From positions 1-39,607 of the IMG/VR virus record IMGVR_UViG_3300032282_004450: 39,607 bases of DNA. One strand, 5' to 3'. Shown here piece by piece: positions 35,418 through 39,607 of the stretch. The notes under the pieces are model-generated. The model was not told the DNA's origin. It made no database searches and was given only the letters and a program-made list of their open reading frames with translations. The stretch's first letter is position 1, and every line of letters starts with the position of its first letter. The position numbers were made by a program, and so were the translations under genes. Source of the stretch: a virus.

Positions 35418-35597
35418 TCAGTCGCGGTCGCTGATGTGCCAGGTTGTGGATTGGACCATCGGTGCCCGACCTGAGCGGATCGCTTCGCGGCGGACTTCCT
35501 CTGCCTGCAGTCGCTGCAGGTAGGATGCCATCGCTGCCTGGCAGATCGGGTCGTTGGCAGCGGTGTCGTTCAGGAGGAAGGGACCTTGGCGGATCAT
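35418..35597 (-). CDS. 59-aa protein of unknown function
   Basis: The frame runs from ATG 35597 to TGA 35418. The product begins MIRQGPFLLNDTAANDPICQ and contains a helix with SYLQRLQAEEVRREAIRSGR (about residues 25-44). No family recognised. The promoter is 21 bases upstream of the ATG and a second promoter follows the stop at once, as in the other cassettes. Strand, codon use and composition fit the array. Confidence 0.65.
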   Translation of the reverse strand: MIRQGPFLLNDTAANDPICQAAMASYLQRLQAEEVRREAIRSGRAPMVQSTTWHISDRD

Positions 35598-35610
35598 CGG
35601 TTCGTTTGCT

Positions 35611-35627
35611 TTGAGAGTATTGTAGCA
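35611..35627 (-). promoter_or_regulatory. Array promoter of the 59-aa gene
   Basis: The minus strand reads TGCTACAATACTCTCAA, 21 bases before the ATG at 35597. The stop of the upstream gene is 12 bases before TACAAT. Confidence 0.8.
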
Positions 35628-35636
35628 GATCAGGGG

Positions 35637-35813
35637 TCAGTTGAACCAGGCGGCAAGGTTCGCCAGTTCGCAGGCGGTGTCCTCCAGGTTCGCTTCGGTC
35701 AGACCTGCCAGGCAGGATTCAATGTCCTCATCGGGCACATAGAACAGGTTGCCGTTGATCTCCTGTGCCATCTCATCGGCAAGGTCCAGGCAGCGGGAGC
35801 GGAGGTCGGTCAT
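35637..35813 (-). CDS. 58-aa acidic protein of unknown function
   Basis: The frame runs from ATG 35813 to TGA 35637. The product begins MTDLRSRCLDLADEMAQEIN and is strongly acidic, with four Cys-containing or Cys-adjacent positions (residues 8, 34, 48). It is mostly helical (NLEDTACELANLAAWFN at the end). No family recognised. The promoter -10 here is a perfect TATAAT. Confidence 0.65.
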   Translation of the reverse strand: MTDLRSRCLDLADEMAQEINGNLFYVPDEDIESCLAGLTEANLEDTACELANLAAWFN

Positions 35814-35827
35814 CGGGTGGGTTGCTG

Positions 35828-35844
35828 TTGAGAGAATTATAGCA
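35828..35844 (-). promoter_or_regulatory. Array promoter of the 58-aa gene, perfect -10
   Basis: The minus strand reads TGCTATAATTCTCTCAA: TGN plus the consensus -10 TATAAT, 22 bases before the ATG at 35813. This is the strongest -10 in the array. Confidence 0.85.
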
Positions 35845-35853
35845 GGTCGGGGG

Positions 35854-36015
35854 TCAGCGCCCCTCAGTGTACTCCCCGATAATCATGCCATTCTGGCGGA
35901 CCTGGGCGTAACCGTACTCCTCAGAGAGGGAGAGGCAGAGGTCCCAGGCGCGGTCGGCGTCGGTGGTCTCATTCTCCCAGGGAGCGGAGGGGCAGATAAC
36001 GTCAAGGCGGTTCAT
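35854..36015 (-). CDS. 53-aa acidic protein of unknown function
   Basis: I start at ATG 36015 (MNRLDVICPSAPWENETTDA) because the promoter lies upstream of it; a further in-frame ATG at 36102 would lie past the promoter. The product is acidic, with a helix DADRAWDLCLSLSEEYGYAQ (about 19-38) and the ending VRQNGMIIGEYTEGR. No family recognised. Stop codon TGA is 12 bases before the next -10. Confidence 0.65.
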   Translation of the reverse strand: MNRLDVICPSAPWENETTDADRAWDLCLSLSEEYGYAQVRQNGMIIGEYTEGR

Positions 36016-36025
36016 TCGGTTCGGT

Positions 36026-36055
36026 TCGTTTGGTATGAAACCAGTATAAGGGGTC
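36026..36055 (-). promoter_or_regulatory. Array promoter, TATACT type (30-bp repeat copy 2)
   Basis: Identical over 30 bases to 35381-35410. The -10 TATACT is at 36048-36043 on the minus strand, 27 bases before the ATG at 36015. Confidence 0.75.
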
Positions 36056-36068
36056 AGGCGGCAGGATC

Positions 36069-36091
36069 GGGGGCGGCAGTGTGCCACCCCC
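36069..36091 (-). terminator. GC hairpin after the nuclease-like gene
   Basis: The minus strand has arms GGGGGTGGCA and TGCCGCCCCC around a 3-base loop, with one mismatch, eight bases past the stop of the nuclease-like gene. There is no T-run, so it may stop transcription weakly or protect the 3' end. Confidence 0.5.
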
Positions 36092-36098
36092 TCAGGCG

Positions 36099-36632
36099 TC
36101 ACATCAGGCGGCGTCCGTGCTTGCGGATCTCACCAGCGGACAGGGTGACACCGATGCGGGGGTCCTTTGCCTTGCCGTTGCGCTTGCTGGCGTATTGTTT
36201 CTGTGCCTTGGGCAGCAGCAGGGAGAGCACCGTGTCAGAGTCCAGGACCCACACCTCAGCGACCTGTGCCCCATCATAGCGGGCGTAGAAGTGCTGGGGG
36301 TAGCATCCGATCTTATGGTCGATCAGGTATGCTTCCTGATCCTCCCAGGTCGGTTGAACGCTGATCCCGTTGTAAGTGGCGGAGATGCTGCTGCCGATGG
36401 TGGATTTGTATTCTACAGGGGTGCCATCGGGCAGGAAGGCATCGGCGCCGCTGTAGGAGTCTGCCACAGTGTGCCCCAGCAGGCAGGCAAGGTGGATCTC
36501 ACGGGAGCGGGCGTAGGACATCGGATCGCCAGCGTTCAGGGCGTCTGCCGCTTCGTAGAGTGCGGCGAAGGCGTCCAGGTATTGTTGCTGGGCGACGGTC
36601 AGGGTGGCAGCGGTGTCGTTGGTGATGAACAT
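36099..36632 (-). CDS. Putative PD-(D/E)XK nuclease-like protein (177 aa)
   Basis: The 177-aa product starts at ATG 36632 (MFITNDTAATLTVAQQQYLD), which follows its promoter. The core motif is seen as SREIHLACLLG (Glu45), SGADAF (Asp64) and VEYKST (Glu74, Lys76), the spacing of a PD-(D/E)XK active site. A conserved-looking block TIGSSISATYNGISVQPTWE follows. The end (DPRIGVTLSAGEIRKHGRR) is basic and could bind DNA. I recall this EYKSTIGS-type family in phages and some bacteria, without a settled function. Host-DNA degradation, recombination or anti-defence are possible roles. It is the largest cassette in the array. Confidence 0.7.
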   Translation of the reverse strand: MFITNDTAATLTVAQQQYLDAFAALYEAADALNAGDPMSYARSREIHLACLLGHTVADSYSGADAFLPDGTPVEYKSTIGSSISATYNGISVQPTWEDQEAYLIDHKIGCYPQHFYARYDGAQVAEVWVLDSDTVLSLLLPKAQKQYASKRNGKAKDPRIGVTLSAGEIRKHGRRLM

Positions 36633-36640
36633 CGGGTCGT

Positions 36641-36660
36641 CTGAACTGAGATCAGTATAG
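36641..36660 (-). promoter_or_regulatory. Array promoter of the nuclease-like gene
   Basis: The minus strand reads CTATACTGATCTCAGTTCAG, with -10 TATACT at 36659-36654, 21 bases before the ATG. It is identical over 20 bases to the promoter at 38152-38171. Confidence 0.8.
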
Positions 36661-36662
36661 AA

Positions 36663-36688
36663 GCAAAAGGGAGGGGTCGTCCCCCTCC
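36663..36688 (-). terminator. Rho-independent terminator after the 47-aa gene
   Basis: On the minus strand a 7-bp stem (GGAGGGG with CCCCTCC) and a 5-base loop are followed by TTTTGCTT. It lies between the stop of the 47-aa gene and the promoter of the nuclease-like gene. Confidence 0.75.
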
Positions 36689-36700
36689 GTTGTGCCACTA

Positions 36701-36844
36701 TCAGAACTGGATTGCTTCGAAGTGGGCAGCGGCGTCAGCGATGTTATCCTGCTCCACCTGGTCGGTGATCGACTCCAGGATCTGGAGCAGTTCGTCGCCA
36801 TTGGCGGCGCGGTTCAGCAGGGCAGCAGCAAGGTCAGCGGTCAT
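36701..36844 (-). CDS. 47-aa cyanophage-type protein
   Basis: The frame runs from ATG 36844 to TGA 36701. The product begins MTADLAAALLNRAANGDELL and continues QILESITDQVEQDNIADAAA. I recall many cyanophage proteins of this length with a GDExLxILxSI pattern near residue 16-26, of unknown function. A promoter lies 27 bases upstream and a rho-independent terminator directly downstream, so it is an independent transcription unit. Confidence 0.75.
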   Translation of the reverse strand: MTADLAAALLNRAANGDELLQILESITDQVEQDNIADAAAHFEAIQF

Positions 36845-36864
36845 GGGTTTCAGGGGGTGAAGGG

Positions 36865-36880
36865 TGAGAGTATTGTAGCA
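36865..36880 (-). promoter_or_regulatory. Array promoter of the 47-aa gene
   Basis: The minus strand reads TGCTACAATACTCTCA, 27 bases before the ATG at 36844. The upstream gene's TGA lies 12 bases before TACAAT. Confidence 0.8.
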
Positions 36881-36889
36881 GGTAAGGGG

Positions 36890-37030
36890 TCAGGGTGCCA
36901 GGTGGGCAGGCGACCCGCAGGAGCGGTAGAAGGCAACCATAGATTCCGCTTCGGCAAGGGTGCGGAAGAACTGAGACCGCCACTCACAGGCATTGTAGGG
37001 GGTCTGGTAGCGGACTTCGTAGCGGATCAT
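36890..37030 (-). CDS. 46-aa cyanophage-type protein
   Basis: The frame runs from ATG 37030 to TGA 36890. The product begins MIRYEVRYQTPYNACEWRSQ and ends VAFYRSCGSPAHLAP. It looks like a small alpha/beta protein: two short strands, then a helix LAEAESMVAFYRSCG. I recall cyanophage proteins of the same size with a KVxYxxxY...FxxxxxAxxFVxFxRSCG pattern, function unknown. It has its own TATACT-type promoter. Confidence 0.72.
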   Translation of the reverse strand: MIRYEVRYQTPYNACEWRSQFFRTLAEAESMVAFYRSCGSPAHLAP

Positions 37031-37039
37031 CGGGGTTGG

Positions 37040-37059
37040 TTGAACTGAGGTTAGTATAG
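37040..37059 (-). promoter_or_regulatory. Array promoter of the 46-aa gene
   Basis: The minus strand reads CTATACTAACCTCAGTTCAA, with -10 TATACT (37058-37053), 22 bases before the ATG at 37030. A perfect hairpin touches its upstream edge. Confidence 0.78.
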
Positions 37060-37077
37060 GGGGCAAGGGGTGCCCCC
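37059..37077 (-). terminator. Perfect GC hairpin abutting a promoter
   Basis: The arms GGGGGCA and TGCCCCC flank a 5-base loop between the stop of the 56-aa gene at 37100 and the next promoter. Its inner edge is the base next to TATACT. There is no T-run on the minus strand. Confidence 0.55.
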
Positions 37078-37099
37078 TGTGGATCAGTGTGCCAGTGCC

Positions 37100-37270
37100 T
37101 CAGGCGGCACCGATCACCAGGATGTCATCCTCCCAGCGGGCAAACTCCAGGATCTCAGCATAGGCGGCGTCAATGGCACGGCAGGCATCCGCTTTCAGGA
37201 TAGCATTGCGGCACTGCTCAGCGATGGCGTCGATGGACTGGGCACGGTCGGTGGCAGGGTTGTAACGCAT
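37100..37270 (-). CDS. 56-aa helical protein of unknown function
   Basis: The frame runs from ATG 37270 to TGA 37100. The product begins MRYNPATDRAQSIDAIAEQC and is helical, with two Cys (residues 20 and 30) and an acidic end (EILEFARWEDDILVIGAA). No family recognised with confidence. Codon use is GC-rich and like its neighbours. The promoter is 28 bases upstream. Confidence 0.68.
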   Translation of the reverse strand: MRYNPATDRAQSIDAIAEQCRNAILKADACRAIDAAYAEILEFARWEDDILVIGAA

Positions 37271-37285
37271 TGGAGGTTCGGTTGA

Positions 37286-37307
37286 TTGAACTGAGAGTAT
37301 TGTAGCA
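37286..37307 (-). promoter_or_regulatory. Array promoter of the 56-aa helical gene
   Basis: The minus strand has TGCTACAAT followed by ACTCTCAGTTCAA, the fullest form of the array consensus, 28 bases before the ATG at 37270. Confidence 0.85.
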
Positions 37308-37353
37308 GCAGTTTAGGGTCGTGCCCAGGACCAGTGTGCCACTTGTCTGGCTG

Positions 37354-37542
37354 TCACTCCATGCCCATCGCTGCCTTCAGATCGTTGTATGCCTTCAGGT
37401 AGTAGTCGGCATCGGCACCTTTGCCAGCAACGCGGCAGTCACAGGCAATGCACAGGAGGGCGGTGCGGATCGTGCTCCACTGTGCCTCAGTCAGGGTGAC
37501 GGTGCAGAGGTCCAGGGGCAGGACGTTGGTGCGGACGGTCAT
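37354..37542 (-). CDS. 62-aa protein of unknown function
   Basis: I start at ATG 37542 (MTVRTNVLPLDLCTVTLTEA) because the promoter lies just upstream; longer in-frame starts would lie past it. The 62-aa product has a helix WSTIRTALLCIACDCRVAGK (about residues 22-41) with several Cys, and ends DYYLKAYNDLKAAMGME. No firm family; I recall short cyanophage proteins with similar LTxxEWxxIRxAL patterns. Possible metal binding through the Cys group is speculative. Confidence 0.7.
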   Translation of the reverse strand: MTVRTNVLPLDLCTVTLTEAQWSTIRTALLCIACDCRVAGKGADADYYLKAYNDLKAAMGME

Positions 37543-37554
37543 GGGGTTCGCTTG

Positions 37555-37573
37555 TGAACTGAGAGTATTATAG
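37555..37573 (-). promoter_or_regulatory. Array promoter of the 62-aa gene, perfect -10
   Basis: The minus strand reads CTATAATACTCTCAGTTCA, with consensus -10 TATAAT (37572-37567), 24 bases before the ATG. The upstream edge is a hairpin arm of Cs, so no TGN extension is present. Confidence 0.82.
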
Positions 37574-37586
37574 GGGGTGGCACCCC
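37574..37586 (-). terminator. Small palindromic hairpin between stop and promoter
   Basis: The sequence GGGGTGGCACCCC is a perfect inverted repeat (5-base arms, 3-base loop) directly after the stop of the 79-aa gene and directly before the -10 of the next promoter. It may be a minimal terminator; no T-run. Confidence 0.5.
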
Positions 37587-37826
37587 TCAGAATGCCACCA
37601 GCTGGTCCAGATCCCATTGTGGCACAGTCTGAACGGTGCCGCCGCAATTCTTGCGGATCCAGGCGTTAATGTGCTTGGTGGTGGTGGCACTCCACTTGTG
37701 AGCGGTGCGGATCCACCCCTTACCAGGCACCAGGGCGGCAACGGGGGTCACGTAGGAGAACAGGATGCAGGTCCCGTCTGCCAGTTGCACTTCCGTTTGG
37801 TTGCTGCCGATCTGTTGAACGATCAT
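37587..37826 (-). CDS. 79-aa conserved cyanophage protein
   Basis: The product begins MIVQQIGSNQTEVQLADGTC and continues ILFSYVTPVAALVPGKGWIR, then KWSATTTKHINAWIRKNCGG (about residues 43-62). I recognise this as a family found in very many marine cyanophages (VQL-NGT-ILFSY-TPVAA and SATTTKHIN), with no known function. Its presence in the GC-rich array is the best evidence that the array itself comes from a cyanophage. The promoter is 22 bases upstream. Confidence 0.82.
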   Translation of the reverse strand: MIVQQIGSNQTEVQLADGTCILFSYVTPVAALVPGKGWIRTAHKWSATTTKHINAWIRKNCGGTVQTVPQWDLDQLVAF

Positions 37827-37835
37827 GGGGTTCCT

Positions 37836-37857
37836 TTGAACTGAAAGTATTGTAGCA
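37836..37857 (-). promoter_or_regulatory. Array promoter of the 79-aa gene
   Basis: The minus strand has TGCTACAAT followed by ACTTTCAGTTCAA, 22 bases before the ATG at 37826. The upstream gene's TGA lies five bases before TACAAT. Confidence 0.8.
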
Positions 37858-37859
37858 GG

Positions 37860-37976
37860 TCAGCGGGCGATCAGGTCGCCTGCGGTGTACAGTGCCTGAG
37901 CTGTCACATTGCGGATGGGTCGGATCGGTTCCCAGAGCAGGCAGAGCAGCACGGCAGCGGCGGCGACTTTCAGCAT
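37860..37976 (-). CDS. 38-aa membrane microprotein, coupled to upstream gene
   Basis: The frame runs from ATG 37976 to TGA 37860. The product begins MLKVAAAAVLLCLLWEPIRP, a hydrophobic stretch long enough to be a membrane anchor or signal-type helix, then VTAQALYTAGDLIAR. I recall short cyanophage proteins with the pattern of a hydrophobic start, R(Q/N)VTA and a closing AGDL. The start overlaps the stop of the 55-aa gene as TGATG, so it is translated by coupling, and it has no promoter of its own. Confidence 0.68.
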   Translation of the reverse strand: MLKVAAAAVLLCLLWEPIRPIRNVTAQALYTAGDLIAR

Positions 37977-38143
37977 CACTTGCAGTAGGATGGGTCTGCC
38001 TGGCACAGTGCCTCTGCCTGCCGCTCCTGATAGGTGTTGACGGTGGCAGAGGCAGACTGCATCGCCTGCAGGGCAACCCAGGCACAGAAGAACGTAAACA
38101 GGGCAGAGGTGATCAGCGGGAAGTAGAAGCGGATCGGGTTCAT
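37976..38143 (-). CDS. 55-aa membrane microprotein
   Basis: The frame runs from ATG 38143 to TGA 37976. The product begins MNPIRFYFPLITSALFTFFC and has a hydrophobic segment of about residues 5-27, then a polar helix (SATVNTYQERQAEALCQADP) and a C-terminal CK with a second Cys nearby. A single-pass membrane protein with its polar end outside or in the cytoplasm is likely. The stop overlaps the ATG of the 38-aa gene. Function is unknown; small coupled membrane proteins in phages are often lysis- or exclusion-related, but that is only a guess. Confidence 0.72.
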   Translation of the reverse strand: MNPIRFYFPLITSALFTFFCAWVALQAMQSASATVNTYQERQAEALCQADPSYCK

Positions 38144-38151
38144 TGGAATCC

Positions 38152-38171
38152 CTGAACTGAGATCAGTATAG
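38152..38171 (-). promoter_or_regulatory. Array promoter of the two membrane microproteins
   Basis: The minus strand reads CTATACTGATCTCAGTTCAG, identical to the promoter of the nuclease-like gene at 36641-36660. The -10 TATACT is at 38170-38165, 21 bases before the ATG at 38143. Confidence 0.8.
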
Positions 38172-38349
38172 GGGCAGGATGGGGGCAGAGTCAGGGGCAG
38201 AGTGCCAGTTCAAAAAGTAGCACAGGGTGCCTTGCTGGGGGTCGCCGCGGCCCTATATTAAGGTCACAAGCGAAGGAGGGGCGGGGTAGCCCTGATGATG
38301 CAAACGGTCGCCACGGGGGCAGCCTTGAAATAATAAAAAAAGCAAAGTA
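38172..38349. other. Intergenic stretch without a supported gene
   Basis: This stretch lies between the 55-aa gene promoter and the terminator of the nucleotidyltransferase-like gene. I found no convincing coding frame, tRNA or known RNA family. It shifts from very GC-rich text (GGGGTCGCCGCGGCCC near 38235-38250) to an AT-rich patch (38328-38357). A small unrecognised RNA is possible. Confidence 0.4.
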
Positions 38350-38350
38350 T

Positions 38351-38375
38351 AAAAAAAGGGGGCGGATGTTGCCCC
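38351..38375 (-). terminator. Rho-independent terminator after the nucleotidyltransferase-like gene
   Basis: On the minus strand GGGGC and GCCCC arms with a 7-base loop are followed by CTTTTTTT. It lies eight bases past the stop codon at 38383. Confidence 0.8.
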
Positions 38376-38382
38376 ATATTCT

Positions 38383-39276
38383 TCACACTTTCTGAAACCG
38401 ACCGTAGTTGAAGTTAGCATAAGCGAAGACCTCACGATTGACCAGTTTGAACATACCAAACTCATTGGTCATAACATAACCTTCAGCGTCGATTCTGTTG
38501 CCGTTCAGGTATGCTGCGGGACCATCATTGCGGCAGAGGAACAAACAATCATCTTTGATCGACTTCACCAATGCCCACAGACGCAGCAGGTTAGTATCAC
38601 AATCGAAGTCCTCAGGGTTGATCTCTTCACCAGCACGAATGCAGGCGTTGATCTGTTGTTTGATCTTTGCTGCCTCTTTATCACTCACAAACGTTGCAGT
38701 TGTTGCCATCTGACGGGCGAACTTGCAGATCTCTTCAACATCAGCGAACGACTCCTGATTGTGCAGGATGTAGGCATCAGGTTTCACAAACTTGACGGTC
38801 TCAGTATCAGTCCAGATGCTACGATCAGGGAATGCCTCAGCATCACGAAGATCGCTCTCAGCATAATAGCAAGTGTGAGGGGCGATGATAATTTTCTGGG
38901 AAACTACATCACCGAACTTATAGGTCACCACGTTCGGAGTGTACTCATTCTCACCACCGAACCCGATGAAGTCTGCCTGATAGATTGTCTCCAGGCGAGG
39001 CAGATAATCGAAGCAAGCGTGAAGAATCTCTGCCACATTGCCTTCGTAGTGTTGATCAATCTCAGCGTGAGAGTGAGCAATACGAATCTTCTTTTTGTTG
39101 AACACTGCCTTAGTGCCCACGAAGAACTCACCGCAGGCAGGATCAATCCCCCACACAATAGCAGGGGCGCCGTCGATCTTGACGCTCAGGGCACCAGGGG
39201 TCACGAACCAGTCCAGGACGCTCAGATCGCCCGTGAGGATGGTGTCTTCGGGGTGCTCTTGGTGCTTGTTCTGCAT
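38383..39276 (-). CDS. Covalent nucleotidyltransferase / ligase-like protein (DUF6267-like)
   Basis: The 297-aa product has the motifs of the DNA/RNA ligase and capping-enzyme superfamily. SVKIDGAPAIVWG (residues 31-43) holds KxDG with the nucleotidyl Lys33. QADFIGFGGENEY (about 100-112) is a plausible motif III area. AEGYVMTN (264-271) gives motif IV (EGYV) and MFKLVN (275-280) gives motif V with Lys277. The N-terminal HPEDTIL plus KIDGAPAI recalls DUF6267, found in T4-like phages. Substrate is unknown: ligation, nucleic-acid repair or RNA capping-like transfer are options. It has its own promoter and terminator. GC content is intermediate between the two larger regions. Start ATG 39276 is supported by the promoter 21 bases upstream. 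Confidence 0.75.
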   Translation of the reverse strand: MQNKHQEHPEDTILTGDLSVLDWFVTPGALSVKIDGAPAIVWGIDPACGEFFVGTKAVFNKKKIRIAHSHAEIDQHYEGNVAEILHACFDYLPRLETIYQADFIGFGGENEYTPNVVTYKFGDVVSQKIIIAPHTCYYAESDLRDAEAFPDRSIWTDTETVKFVKPDAYILHNQESFADVEEICKFARQMATTATFVSDKEAAKIKQQINACIRAGEEINPEDFDCDTNLLRLWALVKSIKDDCLFLCRNDGPAAYLNGNRIDAEGYVMTNEFGMFKLVNREVFAYANFNYGRFQKV

Positions 39277-39293
39277 CGGTTCTCTGTTGATGG

Positions 39294-39306
39294 AATCAGT
39301 ATGGCA
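39294..39306 (-). promoter_or_regulatory. Promoter of the nucleotidyltransferase-like gene
   Basis: The minus strand reads TGCCATACTGATT, an extended -10 with CATACT (39303-39298), 21 bases before the ATG. It is related to the array promoters but lacks the full CTCAGTTC box. Confidence 0.65.
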
Positions 39307-39308
39307 CG

Positions 39309-39334
39309 AAAAAAGGGGGGTCGCAACCCCCCTT
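39309..39334 (-). terminator. Rho-independent terminator after the DUF3574-like gene
   Basis: On the minus strand AAGGGGGG and CCCCCCTT arms with a 6-base loop run into a tract of six Ts. It lies just after the stop at 39341 and just before the next promoter. Confidence 0.85.
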
Positions 39335-39340
39335 GTGACA

Positions 39341-39607
39341 CTAAACGAACTGGCACACAGGCAGCGCCAATTCGGTCATGAGCACGCTCTCCTGACGGAA
39401 GGCGACCTTGAATGCCTCAGCGATCTCTGCCACGCTGTCGGCGTCATCGGTGATAAAGGTCAGGATCGTAACCTGCTCTTGATCACCCTTCCAGAATCCC
39501 ACGCCTTCGGTGACGGTGAACCCGTCAAAGCGGGGGCAGACCTCCTCACGAATGAAGCGGGTCATCATCGCCTTGGTCACCGTGCCCGAATCGGGGATGT
39601 TGCGACC
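39341..39607 (-). CDS. Partial DUF3574-like protein, N-terminus outside window
   Basis: The frame is open to the right edge (nine codons, GRNIPDSGT, precede the first possible internal start, a GTG at 39580), so the true start is probably outside. The visible part holds FIREEVCPRFDGFTVTEGVG, then FWKGDQEQVTILTF and VAFRQESVLMTE, which fits the DUF3574 pattern (prF.GfTv, G.W, F.QesVl). The family's function is not known; similar small proteins occur in cyanophages. A strong terminator follows its stop codon. Confidence 0.7.
   Translation of the reverse strand, partial: GRNIPDSGTVTKAMMTRFIREEVCPRFDGFTVTEGVGFWKGDQEQVTILTFITDDADSVAEIAEAFKVAFRQESVLMTELALPVCQFV

Noticed and set aside
35749-36279. 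A 176-codon plus-strand open frame
   Set aside because: It crosses three minus-strand cassettes and their promoters, and its translation looks random.
36081-36644. A 187-codon plus-strand open frame
   Set aside because: It is antisense to the nuclease-like gene. In GC-rich DNA antisense frames stay open by chance. Its translation shows no recognisable motif, and the minus-strand gene has promoter, terminator and motifs.
34326-38171. Repeated short sequence, at first taken for a CRISPR-like array
   Set aside because: Spacing is irregular, the intervals contain genes, and each repeat lies at the same distance before a start codon. They are promoters.
34010-38200. High-GC block as a piece of host chromosome
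   Set aside because: The genes are tiny, densely packed and cyanophage-like (for example the 79-aa protein at 37587-37826), with no housekeeping genes. A high-GC phage source fits better.
38220-38345. Possible tRNA or structured RNA in the intergenic stretch
   Set aside because: I could not build a cloverleaf or find a GTTCGAAT-type T-loop on either strand; no known RNA family recognised.
38656-39381. A 241-codon plus-strand open frame
   Set aside because: It is antisense to the nucleotidyltransferase-like gene with its motif set, and runs across its promoter and terminator.

Overview
The window is a stretch of a tailed-phage genome, most likely a T4-like cyanophage (a myovirus of Synechococcus or a close relative). 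Every supported gene lies on the minus strand, so transcription runs from high to low coordinates. The cyanophage call rests on protein content: a baseplate and neck series recognisable as gp25, gp6, gp7, gp8, gp13, gp14, gp15 and gp16, a DUF4815 tail protein, a phage SpeD (S-adenosylmethionine decarboxylase), and many very short proteins of the kind conserved among cyanophages. No host chromosomal genes, rRNA, tRNA, integrase, transposase or CRISPR array was seen.

Region 1 (about 1-33,990) is AT-rich and holds the late structural module. In transcription order it starts with a 67-aa protein. Next comes a three-gene operon behind a textbook TTGACA-17 bp-TATGAT promoter: a glycosyltransferase-like protein, a 56-aa protein and a 51-aa protein, ending in a rho-independent terminator. 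Then follow speD, a 79-aa protein, gp25, gp6, a giant 4330-aa gp7, gp8, a 2378-aa DUF4815 protein, two tiny proteins, four genes chained by 1-nt stop/start overlaps, and gp15, gp16, a 669-aa multidomain basic protein, a 338-aa fibre-like protein and a truncated gene at the left edge. Perfect T4-type late promoters (TATAAATA) precede gp25, gp8 and the 116-aa gene.

Region 2 (about 34,010-38,210) differs abruptly. It is GC-rich with G/C-ending codons and is built from small genes of about 38-177 codons, most with their own extended -10 promoter. The promoters are variants of TGCTACAATACTCTCAGTTC, have no clear -35 box, and sit only about 15-35 nt before the start codon. Many genes end at the next gene's promoter, sometimes with a GC hairpin between. 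Recognisable or suspected functions are a PD-(D/E)XK-type nuclease, an HExxH metallopeptidase-like protein, a KTSC-like protein and a coupled pair of tiny membrane proteins. The others resemble short cyanophage proteins of unknown role. The layout suggests an early, host-takeover gene region.

Region 3 (about 38,210-39,607) has intermediate GC. It holds a 297-aa covalent-nucleotidyltransferase/ligase-like protein with its own promoter and terminator, and a DUF3574-like protein cut by the right edge.

The two best leads are the modular one-promoter-per-gene array and the sharp compositional step at about 34,005. The step is either a real mosaic boundary in one phage or an assembly join between a low-GC and a high-GC cyanophage. 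Gene families on both sides look cyanophage-like, so the sequence alone does not decide. All family assignments are from recognition by eye; no search was run.
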